DNA from: Linyphia triangularis
Lineage: Eukaryota > Arthropoda > Arachnida > Araneae > Linyphiidae
DNA: 64,000 nt
Direction: 5' to 3'
Assembly: GCA_963978545.1 (NCBI GenBank)
Contig: OZ021724.1
Span: 24,107,933 to 24,171,932 of the forward strand
The position numbers and the translations under genes were made by a program. This document shows positions 11,838-21,900 of this stretch, in pieces (the stretch's first letter is position 1; each line of letters opens with the position of its first letter). The notes beneath the pieces are model-generated. The model was not told the DNA's origin. It was given only the letters and a program-made list of their open reading frames with translations, and ran no database searches.

Positions 11838-12031
11838 TTAACCCTTTCCACTCGATGCCTTTTTCGCGCGGGGGAACCAGCAACTCTCGACATTTCTCAG
11901 CATTCATGATCCGGTTCGTGCTTGCGGATCCGCTTCAAAGAAACTGAACATAAACAATTATTGCCTTGCATCGAATTTCCGTATCAAACCTAGTGGTGAG
12001 CGAAAGTCACCTCTAGAGTAAAAAGGGTTAA
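11838..12031 (+). mobile_element. piggyBac-like MITE (CCCTTTGCACTC family)
   Basis: TTAACCCTTTCCACTCGATG at the left, AAAAAGGGTTAA at the right, 194 bp. Same family and orientation as 17410-17623 (shared GATGCCTTTTTCGC, CAGCAACT, GCGGATCC, TTGCCTTGCATCGA). It ends only a few bases before the TA-flanked element at 12035. Confidence 0.82.
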
Positions 12032-12284
12032 ATACCGTAAAACGGGATAAATCGAAACACTTGTCAAATTTCAACGTACAAATCGGGTGTAATAATATCG
12101 TTGACGAACTTATTTTTGATTGAACTGAATTTTGAAACTTGGGTCTAGCCTTCTTTGAGAATCAACCCCAAAATGGTTGAAAAAGAAAAGAAAAAAAAAA
12201 AAAAAAACCTGATTGCATTTAATTTTGATTTTTTTCATGATGTTCCAATTAACCCCACAGAAAAGAATGAATCCGAACACTCGT

Positions 12285-12350
12285 TGGCTCAGTTTGGTCC
12301 TTGTGTTGCCCTTGCGCCTAATAAATCTGAAAACAACCAACCAACCAAAC
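12285..12350 (+). mobile_element. Fragment of a further SINE (family E tail)
   Basis: TTGGCTCAGTTTGGTCC...TGTGTTGCCCTTGCGCC, then CTGAAAACAACCAACC. The first part recurs, diverged, at 31196-31247 (GGCGCAGTAAGGCCC...TGTTGCCCTTGTGCC, CCAACC). The tail is like that of family A. No tRNA head is present in either copy. Confidence 0.5.
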
Positions 12351-12642
12351 ACTCGTTACAATTTATGTCTTTTTTTATTTAAACAATTACAGGGTGAAAA
12401 AAACAATTCTCAACGCATTGTGTTGAATAGCAAAACAATGTCTTTTTTTTTCTTCAAAATAATTGTCAAAACAAATCATGTTTGAAAGCGTGTCAACTCT
12501 TCTTCGAACCTAATAGAAAACAAGATCATCCAATCGTCTTTAAAACTAACAATATTCTCTTCGTTCGAGGATACTATTTGTAAAACTCTCCTACGTAGCC
12601 ATAACCTTCTGTAGAACTTTGCACACATAAGAGTTTACACAT

Positions 12643-12821
12643 GGTTGGTTGTATTCAGATTATCTGGCGCCGTCAGCAACACGAGGGCTATAATGCGCCG
12701 AAACATTCGTCATTAGACAAGCCAACATACATTTACAAACACCCATGCCTTACACGGGACTCGAACCCGCAACCTCGCAGTCTAGAAGCTAACCCGCTAA
12801 CCACTATGCCGTTTGATCGGC
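12643..12821 (-). mobile_element. tRNA-derived SINE, family A (copy 3)
   Basis: Full-length family A in minus orientation: GCCGATCAAACGGCATAGTGG head, box B GGTTCGAGTCCCG, GTAAGGCATGGGTG, and GGTTGG (CCAACC complement) at its 3' end. Confidence 0.92.
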
Positions 12822-13171
12822 ACTAGGTTTTCTGGAACGTTGTAACTAGACTTCTTTTTTGATATTGATTTAAATCTTGATCACGTTTTGACGGGAGTAA
12901 TAAGATTCTTCTTCAATCGTTGAATCTTTTAGGCAACATAATCTTGCCAGAAATTACTTTTTAAGTCACTTTTTTGTGTTCCGATTCACCCCGCAAATCT
13001 CAAAAACAAGACAAAACATAAAAATTCGTAAAACGAAAAGTTTTAATTAAAGAATGGCATATTGTTGTGTACTTATCTAAAATATATATTAATTAAGTTT
13101 ATAGTAGGTACATATTGGTACTTACTTGAAAAGTTTTGAAGAGGTTAAAATTCACTGGATTGTTTGTTTTT

Positions 13172-13375
13172 TGGAACTTCCGACTGTCGATTTCTGCCAC
13201 ATTAAGTGCTTAACACAGCCAGATTTTTCTCGTAATTTTTGAGCATCTAGAAGAATACGAGATCGAAATCTTCTAGTGTAAACCCCTCTCTCCGACCCCA
13301 CCACACCAACGAGAGGACATTGAGGCCACGACAGATTTAATGTGCACCAGCCTCCATTAGGTACACACCGATCTT
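13172..13375 (-). mobile_element. SINE family D (copy 2, head truncated)
   Basis: Matches 28466-28738 over TTTCTGCCAC, GCTTAACACAGCCA, TTTTGAGCATCTA, GATCGAAATCTTCTAG, GACCCCACCACA and GACAGATTTAATGTGCA. The tRNA-like head present in the other copy at its right end is absent here; a pyrimidine-rich run follows instead. Confidence 0.75.
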
Positions 13376-13669
13376 CTTTCTTTCTTCTTCTTTTTTTTTT
13401 TTTCTTTTTTTTTAACTGGATTTTTTTCACACTGTTTTTAGAATATGTAAACAAATGGATAGTGTTGTCAACCCCACAAAGCATATGTTCCGTGATTCCA
13501 AATGTTTTCCAAATAAAAATATTACAATAAATAAAAATTAATGAAACTGCTTTATTTACATAAATGAGTAATTTCTTTGTAATTTTATGAAGTTTCGTGC
13601 CTATTCACCCCGTTTTACGGTAGTATCTTTTAAAAAATTAATGATATCATCCCTAATTTTAGTCTTTCA

Positions 13670-14028
13670 TTAACACGTTTGCTGCCGATCACGAGTCAAC
13701 GCGGAATGTCTGATTGTTCCCCAGTAGCCTGTTTAGATCAAACTGCATCCAATCGGATATTCCGTTGTTCATGCCACAAGTAACTGAAGTAACAAAATAA
13801 TATTTGTCATGTGACATAAATATTAATTACATCCATCTTGTCTTCTTCCATAAGGATAGCTGGAAGCTTGTGTTTTTAAAACACAGTTTTAGGTAATTCC
13901 AGCAAAAAAAAAGGCAACTTCGATCGAGTGCAGTCTGATCAGGACAGACAATTGGGGAGTAACAAGATACGTGATCGGCGGCGAATGCAAATCACGTGAT
14001 ATCGCATTATTGGCAATTAACGTGTTGA
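13670..14028. mobile_element. TTAACACGTT MITE (copy 1)
   Basis: Left end TTAACACGTTTGCTGCCGAT, right end with GATCGGCGGCGAATGC and a terminal TTAACGTGTTG. GCTGCCGATCACG and CGTGATCGGCGGC form the inner inverted repeat. A diverged copy lies at 45872-46142 (shared GCGGAATGTCTG, TTGTTCCCCAGTAGCCTGT, GGAAGCTTGTGTTTTTAAAA). TTAA at the border suggests a piggyBac-like origin; the right TTAA is mutated. Confidence 0.7.
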
Positions 14029-14151
14029 AACTATTTTCCGTAGTTGTAATGGCTCAATGACAGAAAGTTCAAGCAACATACTAGATAACTCGAGTTTAAT
14101 CCTACAAGTGGATACTAAGCAATCTCTGATTTAAAAGCTTTCGTTTGATTC

Positions 14152-15226
14152 TTCAAATTACTCTCCTTGAAAAACTAACCCATCTCTGCCTTATAGAACT
14201 CTGATGATTTCTTGCGAAAGATCCTTACTTTTATATTTTACTTTACTTGTGCCGTCCAGAATTTGTTCGCGCATTACAAAACTAGCCATAACACAATTTT
14301 TCAAAAATAAATTAATAGAAAACAGCTCATAATAGAACTATATGCTTTATCTCAGTTTCTTCTCACTTAAAACGCATATGATGATCAATTTAACTACGTG
14401 AGAAATTCATCTTCGAAATTTGAACTGCTCCTCATCTCAATATTGTCCTCTTGTAGCTCTTGAAGTATGAAAATCCAGTACAGCATAAATCCAAAATGTC
14501 GTTAAGGGCCAATTAAACCGGCAATCCTATAAAGTCAAACTTTCATTGCTATATAAGTAATGAACCGTATTCCAAGTTTAATTTTCAGTGCGGTTGCATC
14601 ACATGGGTGAGACGTTCTTGGAACCAAGTTCAATTCCTCTTTGAAAACGAAGTCGTATTTTCACGTTACATTAGCCAATCCCAATGCATATTTCCTTTTC
14701 TCACCAACACAGAAGCTAGCTGTGCATAAGCTACCTATAAGTTGAGAGCAAGTGATAAATCAAGTGAAGAGTAATGAGCAAATAATTCTGCTCATATATA
14801 AAGTAGAGAATTTACGAAGTGGCTACCTGAAAAGGTATATTGAAAAAATACTCACTTGTATATAACACACTTATATATAAATTTTGGTAAGTCCAAATTT
14901 ATTTAAAAATTATCAAATATCGTAATTAATATTGAGTGTAAATTTGAGCCTTTTTATACACTTGTGTTATGTTAACGAATTTGCGGCTCTGAGGTTGAAT
15001 GTTTGCCTTTAACCCTTGGTTAGTCGTGGTTGACAAATGTCCCCCACAAAATCAATTTCTCAAGGATGGCAGCCCATGATAAAAAAATTTAGGTTATTTT
15101 AAAAATACTTAATTTTTAATTTTTTCTGTTCAATAACGTTGTAGTTTTAATTGAAGTACCCACTTTAATTTTTGGTCTTGAGTTTAATGGTATGCGTGAA
15201 AAATGTATTTTCTGGTTGCGCTCCTA
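14152..15226 (+). repeat. 1.1-kb repeat, left copy of a widely spaced inverted pair
   Basis: Co-linear with the reverse complement of about 34640-35722. Shared words include ATTTCTTGCGAAAGATCC, AAATTTATTTTTGAAAAA-type blocks, CATATGATGATCAATTTAAC, TTAAGGGCCAATTAAACCGG, TTGAGAGCAAGTGATAAATC and GCGGCTCTGAGGTTGAATGT. The two copies differ by scattered substitutions and by a changed block near 14840 / 35000. No coding frame is seen. It may be a non-autonomous transposon, since the right copy has TTAA at both limits, or a segmental duplication. Confidence 0.85.
15009..15226 (+). mobile_element. CCCTTGGTTAG MITE within the 1.1-kb repeat (left copy)
   Basis: Starts TTAACCCTTGGTTAGTCGTG and contains the GTTGACAAATGTCCCCCAC block found inverted at 34616-34857. 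The right end here has been replaced: after TTTAATGGTATGCGTGAAAA the sequence passes into satellite-like sequence rather than the inverse terminus. Confidence 0.6.
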
Positions 15227-15500
15227 CTTTCAACCCTTTAAACAGTTAAGCTATTCCAATCTCGATTATCTCATTAATCCTTGTATCAAATTGCAGAGTT
15301 GGACCTTTATTGAAAGTGTGATATTGTGCTGCTCTTCGTATCGAATGTTTGAACCCTTTAAAATGATTTAATCGAGATCGGAATAACTTACTTGGTCTGT
15401 CTTTAGTCCCCAATTTTGGAAGTGCGACTATATTGGAAGTGGAGTGTTGGGATATTTTTCGTCTGGAAGGTTTCGATTTGTAAGAGAAAGTTCCAGTAAG
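15227..15500 (+). repeat. Degenerate satellite fragment, about two units
   Basis: The phrase (GTTT)CAACCCTTTAAA followed by AATCGAGATCGGAATAACTT recurs at roughly 120-bp steps (15232, 15346, 15470). The same unit builds the longer array at 45690-47090. The 86-residue minus-strand open frame over it is a by-product of the repeat. Confidence 0.65.
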
Positions 15501-15506
15501 AATCAC

Positions 15507-15550
15507 TTCCTATACTTGCTATGTTACAAGCTTCTATCCCAGGGCATTTA
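15507..15550 (+). repeat. Fragment of the 57.4-kb fold-back family
   Basis: CACTTCCTATACTTGCTATGTTACAAGCTTC...CATTTA matches the left-arm start of the fold-back at 57408 (CATTCCCTATACTCGCTATGTTACAACCTTC) with few mismatches. It sits between satellite and SINE. Confidence 0.55.
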
Positions 15551-15704
15551 AGTGCTAGCTTTTAGACCGCGAGGTTGAGGGTTCGAGTCCCGTGTTAGGC
15601 ATGGGTGTTTGTAAATGTATGTTGGCTTGTCTAATGACGAATGTTTCGGCGCATTATAATCCTCGTTTTGCTGACGGCACCAGATAATCCGAAAACAACC
15701 AACC
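15551..15704 (+). mobile_element. tRNA-derived SINE, family A (copy 4, head truncated)
   Basis: Begins within the tRNA-like part (GTGCTAGCTTTTAGACCGCG), with box B GGTTCGAGTCCCG and GTTAGGCATGGGTGTTTG. It ends CCGAAAACAACCAACC. Confidence 0.88.
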
Positions 15705-15895
15705 TCAAATTATTAAGATAATATTGAAATGGAAGTGCTCGAAGTTATGCGACTCGAATACCGATTAAAAAATGGTCGCGGTATTAAATTGTTGCTCTAT
15801 TAAGTAAACTTTCTGCATTTTAAGCTTACAGTATAAATATTTTCCCCTTGTACCTTTATTTCTCTGCGTGTTTATTAATTTTATTTCATTTTCAG

Positions 15896-15960
15896 ATCTG
15901 TATGGCAAACCAGAATGCCCAAACTCCACCGATGGCAGGCCGATGTCCAGGATGTCAGCT
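15896..15960 (+). CDS. Exon 1 of the proline-rich gene (first coding exon)
   Basis: Acceptor TTTCATTTTCAG ends at 15895; donor GTAAGT follows 15960. The coding part is 15902-15960: 19 codons plus two bases (phase 2). It encodes the CPGC motif. The six bases before ATG are 5' untranslated. Confidence 0.75.
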
Positions 15961-18900
15961 GTAAGTTCTTAGTTTCTTATTTCGGTTTGCTCTATTCTCT
16001 TAAATATTCAAGGCTCATAGGATTTCTGGGTGGTTAGCTCTCTGACCTGCATGCCAAAAGTGCCAGGACAGAAGCCTGGATTTGGTGTGGATATTCTTTG
16101 TGGTTCGGAATCCTCGTTAACCTGTAGGTTCAGCACTTATTAGCCGTTATTGTGCACAGAAATTGGTTGTTGATTGTAAAAATAAACCTAGGATGTCTCG
16201 CCTAGCAAGAATCGGACAAATTTTCTAATCTTTAAACGTAGGACCCTCCAAAAGTTTACTTTTTATACCCCGAGTATGAAAAAAAATCCAAATTTAGTTA
16301 TTTAAGTATTCCCCAATCACTTCAGAAAGTGTTTTAAAACTAACAGTAAATTAGATTTTATGGTTGAAGACTATTTTTAGAGTCTGAATGTTTCAACCCT
16401 CCTAAGTTTACTTTTAGGACCCTCATGATGGAGTAAAATAATTTTAATGCTTGATATGTATTTAATATCTTGTACTTGATCACAAGTTTTAATTATAAGT
16501 TTCATGTTTTACGTTTGTTGTACCCAGTAATCTGATTTAGTATTAAAATTTTTATTTATTTTCTTGATTTAATTTTGACTCGTGTCCAACTCTTTCCTTG
16601 CCGTATACTCTTGTTGATGCTCCTGTTGCTACACTCGCTACCCATTCACCCATCAATGTATGGTAAAATAATATAAATTGTAAAATCTTACAATTCTTCC
16701 CTTTCCAAATTATCAGGCAGAACAGCTCTGTTAGGCTAAGGCCACGCGTGCGTTTTTACATGCTGTGTAACTGCAAATTATTTTTATGCAACTTGAAAAT
16801 CTACACAAGTCGGTCCCTCTCGTGCATGTTAAAACGCGAGCTCGGTCACTTGTTGTGATGCGCTGTGTTACATTAGTTCCTAATATGACGTCATCCAGTG
16901 AACTAGCTGAGCGCTTCATTTTGAGGGATTATCGCCTACAAAATGAGGTATCTAAAACCAAATTTGTTTTAGTGGTGAGATTATCACAAAACATCACAAA
17001 CATGCATTTTTGAAAAAATAACATTTCAAATTATATTTCCAAATAAAACTTGTTTGAATTACTTGAACACCTATCGTTCTCTAGGTCTGCCGCTAGAAGC
17101 TCGACTCTCGTATCGTGCACGAGACCTCTCTTTTTAAAGTAGTTACTCCGATTAACAATGCGGTGACGCAACAAGCTCGGATGTTGCTTTCCCTATTCGT
17201 TGCTTTTCTTTCACGAAGGATGCTCTTGAATACTAAAGCTCCAATGCACTTAAGAACGTAATTCACCATGCAGAAAAGTTTTCTATACTGCCAAACTATA
17301 CGGAAAGCTGGATGACCCGATCAAGTATAATTCTTTAATTTTCTTGTAGATTACCTCGAAAAATTAAGTGCCACAATTGTTTGGCTGGCCCCATCCATAC
17401 AATGTGAACTTAATCCTTTGCACTCGATGCCTTTTTCGCAAGGAGGTACCAGCAACTTGAGACCTTTCGCGGCATTTTTGGTTCGGTCCGCGGATCCACT
17501 TCATAGAAACTAAACAGTCATTGGCCTTGCATCGAGTTTCCGGATCAAACCCAGTAGTCCTCTCGAGTTGCGGCATCCAATCATGTGGTGCCTGAGAGGC
17601 GCCGCTTGAATGCAAAGGGTTAATTCAGAAAGTCATTTCTATGTTGCAATATGCAATTTCGATACCTTAATTAGCAGATCGGAAAAACGGCTTAACAAAT
17701 AGGAATGGATTATTTTTCCGGATATCCTTTAGCCAAACTCTGTACGATTCGGCTGTCTATTACTTTCAGACAAATGTGCTTCAGGTACAGCTGATCAGTA
17801 ATCAAATTCCTTTTGTTACTTGAGGGAATATTAATCTCGATAGGGATAGTGTCGCAAATTTAATGAATCCATAGTTTAACATGTGGCTAACTTGTTTCAA
17901 ACGTTGGTGAAAAGTCTTTATGACATGAGGCGGTGCTATGTTGGTATTGTAAACAATCTGAAAAGAAATTTGTTTCCATGGAGTCGGCATACAAAGCAGT
18001 GAAGGATCTATTGACATAGTTCTTGTGCATTCTACTTATACCTTGGTGTATTCTTACATTGACAACAATTCCGCCCCATTCAACTCCCACCAGGTCCTCC
18101 GTGCTAATTTCGTCTACGATTTAAAGAAACTATAATACTTGATGTAACTCAAATCGAAGTCCTGTAACCGATGTCACGTGGCCGTAATATGTTGATGTCT
18201 ATTCTGCCAACTAGGGATGGAACGGATGCGAGTTTTGCCGGATTTCGGATATCCGGGGTACCATGCCTACCGGATACGGATATCCGAAACGAATTTCACC
18301 GGATATTCGGTCTATATACTAAAAACGATAGTTATACGATATGCTATACGAAAAAAAATGATCATGATATGAAGTATCAAGTAAATTATAATTAGTGGTT
18401 AGCGCACCGCACTGCATGCCACAGGTCCATGGTTTGATTCGCGGACTGGGCAAGGTTGACTTAGCTGTTTACACCTGAAAGAAATAAACTGAGGACTATG
18501 CATGCTTGGGAACTAAACACTGGGGTTCGGCGTCAGAATGACCATCTGACTGGAACATCTGCTATGTGACACACAAATGCCATAGTCAAGAAAGCTGAGC
18601 TAGGCCCAGCAGGCCTTGGTCCACACGGGCGGTCGCGCCACTGAGTTAATTTTTTTAAATTTATACTTTAGTTGATGAAACTGTTTTCGTGATACCAATA
18701 CCTACACTTGCTGAACAATTTTGAAACTTCATCACCATTTTGTTTGTGTGTTACTTAAAATTGTACCAAACATTCTGCAATGTGATGAAAATATTTCAGA
18801 AATACGTTTGTAAATTGTTACTCAACTTCTTCTTACCTTGTATCATGTAATGTAAACGTAAGATAATCTTCCTCAAGTCTGCATAAATTCCTATATTGCT

Positions 18901-21900
18901 TTTTCCCGAAAAACACACAGCATTTTTACTGAAGTCAAAATAATAATGGAATTCCATTAACTAATGACATTTATTTCTAGTTTATTAAGACAAATTTGTT
19001 AAATACTTAATAAAACTGACAACAAATTTAATAAGAATTTTTTTTTAAAATTTGATTAAAATATATGCAATACTTTCGACAATATCAATCTGTTTTGGAA
19101 CAGATGTAGTATAGAACGTTCTGCAATTTGTTTTTTATCAAGCAATCAGAAATTTTTTCTAAAATTAATATTTAAGTAATGGCAAAATTAAGTTAAAGTA
19201 TAAATATTAAAATATAACTTAAAATCAAACATGTTGCAAGAAAAAAAATCTTCCAAACAAATGTTTTAATATGAAATGTCCTATTGAACATCTATACCTT
19301 TTTCTGCCCTTTTGGTGCAAATGCACTATAGCTTGACGAATTGACGACTTTTTGGAATATTTGATTAATGCCAATAAATAAGAGCGAGTGGCTTGTTTGA
19401 ATAAAATTTCATCACGAGGAGTCTCGTGTATAAGAAAATCACACTACTAAAAAGATAACAAAACCGATTTACAAATAAAAAAAAATAAAAAAATAACAGC
19501 TTCTTAAAATAATTTGGCATTCATAGACAGCAACATAAATCTGTAACCCATTTTATAAAGACAATTTGTTCTTAATAGTATTAAATTTACTAAGTAAAAT
19601 ATACCATTTATTTTAAATATTTTATGAAATTTATTTTTTTTGTAATGCACTTAAAACATTACGGCACTTAAAACATTATGTTATACCATATTTAAAATAT
19701 ATATTTAATATAAACAAACAAAATTAGTACTTGCATATTTTTGTGGCTAAGGCTTTTTCTTTAGGATCATCTAAACTCCACAATTTTGGTACAAATAATT
19801 TCGATTCCAATGTTGTCTGCGTGCATTTCTTGTTTTGATGAATTGTTTTTTCTTCATCAATATTTGATGCATTTAGTGAGTCTTTTAAGCTTCGGTGAAT
19901 TTCCTTATGCACACTCATTAAATGGTTCCATAAGGGTTTTGTGGAAAAGGATTTTGGGCTTTTGCCGCGCACAATATATTTTTTAAACGATTCTGTGGAG
20001 CAAGTAACGCATACGACTGCTTAAACATTTCCATTAATTTTAAAATACTTCCAAATGGATGATTTTAAATGAGCCATTATTAAAAATTATAAATTGGATT
20101 GTAATTGGAGAAAACTATGATTCAAGATATTCTAGAGAGCTAAATATAATTCCACATTGTGGTGCCGCGTTAAAGACCTAAAAATTACAATACTTCATTT
20201 TACGTCAGAAAAAATATACCAGCTTTCAACTTCTGCCAATGAAAAATCAGAAATTAGACCATACTATTCACAGCATAAAGGGGTAGTGTATTATCGTCGA
20301 TAGAACAAAAAAAAAGCATTGTGGAGTAGGCATTGGTTATTTATTGCTTTTTATTAGCTAGCAAATGTCAGAAAAAAAGGAGAAAGTGAGAATAACTAAA
20401 ACTCTTGACAAGTAACTTATGTTATGGAAAAAAAGTACTATTTATTAGTATTTCGGTTCGTGTTTTACGGAGAAGCATTCAAATATAACATCTGGAATTA
20501 ATCGGATCATAAACTTGGAATGAAAAGAACATATTGCAAAACACGTATGAAGGATGTGTATGGAAAAAGATTGGAGGAATGGTTTATGCTTATCAACTCG
20601 GCGCCAATAATACGGCGCCTCTTTTTGTGAATTGAAACTAAATGCACCTGCATCTTCTAGCTCATCTCTGAAGTTAGGGATATGCGAAAGCATAGTTCTC
20701 AAGAAGGAACTTTTTCGTTTTCTAACTTGACTGCGATTTATGTCCAAGATAAAAAAAAAAGTGTAGGATGCGGTGTCCTCTTTGTCCAAAAAATATCATT
20801 ATTTTTTGCAAAAAATTATTTCTTGTAGATACCTGGTGGCCGGATATATAGCCGGATATCCGAATGAAATTATCGGATGTCCGGCATTTCAAATCGGATA
20901 TCCGACGGGGTTTCGGGTATTGAAAATTCAGCCGAAAATCGGATATTTGCCGGATATCCGTTCCATCCCTACTGCCAACGTTATATTATGTTCTGTTAGT
21001 TTTCTTGCACCATTCCTCTCCCATTTCTCAAGTTAATGTTGCATCCTTCCTGATGTCAAAAAACTTTTTGTTGAATAGATTTCTTTTTCGTTTTTATACT
21101 TAAAATTGATTTTTTTTTAATAAGAGATTAATTTTTTTTTTATACATTTCTTGATAAGATGCAAAACCTGAAACCAATAATTCATATCTAACGCCTACTT
21201 ACTGCTTGTGTGTGCTTAATGTTATGGTCAAATTTTAGCTCAAATTGGCAAAAATTGGCAGTTTTGAAAAGTGTGGAATATTTAAAAATTATTCGACAAG
21301 TTTTTTTTCTTTCATTCTTGTATTCTTATTTTCATAATTATCGCAATCTTGTTATGGTGCATTTTCAATAAAATGTAATGTAGGATTTTCTTTTACAGCT
21401 ACATCCCCGATGTGGTGGACATCCTTCGTAAGTATTGAAGTTTTTCTTTCCCAAATATAAATTTTACACTAAACGTTGGTTTGAATTTTAACTAATGTTT
21501 TCTACTTTCAGTGCCAATTGCAGAAGTAAGGCCTGTCCAATTGGCCAACCAGCCACCCCCGCCGCCACCCCCACCCCCCGCTCCAGCTCCACCACCCCCC
21601 GCTCCACCTGTCATTCCTCCCGCTCCACCAGCTGTCCCTCCACCCGCCCCTCGACGTCGTCGACGGTACGTAGCCTAAACTTGTACTCCAACCTTGTACT
21701 TTTCTAACTACTAAACATTTTATTATGTGCCTTTTACACAAAAAAGCATTTATACCTTGTCGTTTTCTCCCATGCGAGAAACAATGATTCTACTGAACCT
21801 CTAAGCATACAAATAAAATTGCCTGGTGCCGAAACATAGCTACAGATTAGATCATGATGCGACCCTAACCAGTAGATTTTAGTTAATTTGATATCCATTG

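Larger units (their letters stand above)
12035..13620. mobile_element. TA-flanked DNA transposon with CCGTAAAACGGG ends
   Basis: Left end CCGTAAAACGGGATAAATCG and right end ATTCACCCCGTTTTACGG are inverse, each flanked by TA (12033-12034, 13621-13622). A TA duplication is typical of the Tc1/mariner superfamily, but no transposase remnant is visible, so the assignment is inferred from ends only. It contains a SINE A (12643-12821), a SINE D fragment (13172-13375), and a SINE-type tail (12285-12350). Confidence 0.7.
18212..20971. mobile_element. hAT-superfamily transposon in intron 1
   Basis: Terminal inverted repeats TAGGGATGGAACGG and its counterpart CCGTTCCATCCCTA, followed inward on both sides by repeated CGGATATCCG words. 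An exact 8-bp duplication CTGCCAAC flanks it (18204-18211, 20972-20979), the length diagnostic of hAT. It carries a fragment of a BED-finger type transposase on the minus strand and a SINE at 18392-18655. The catalytic part of the transposase is not recognisable. Confidence 0.92.

Noticed and set aside
20445..20789. 114-residue minus-strand frame inside the hAT element as transposase
   Set aside because: It lies upstream of the BED-like remnant and shows none of the hAT catalytic or dimerisation motifs.
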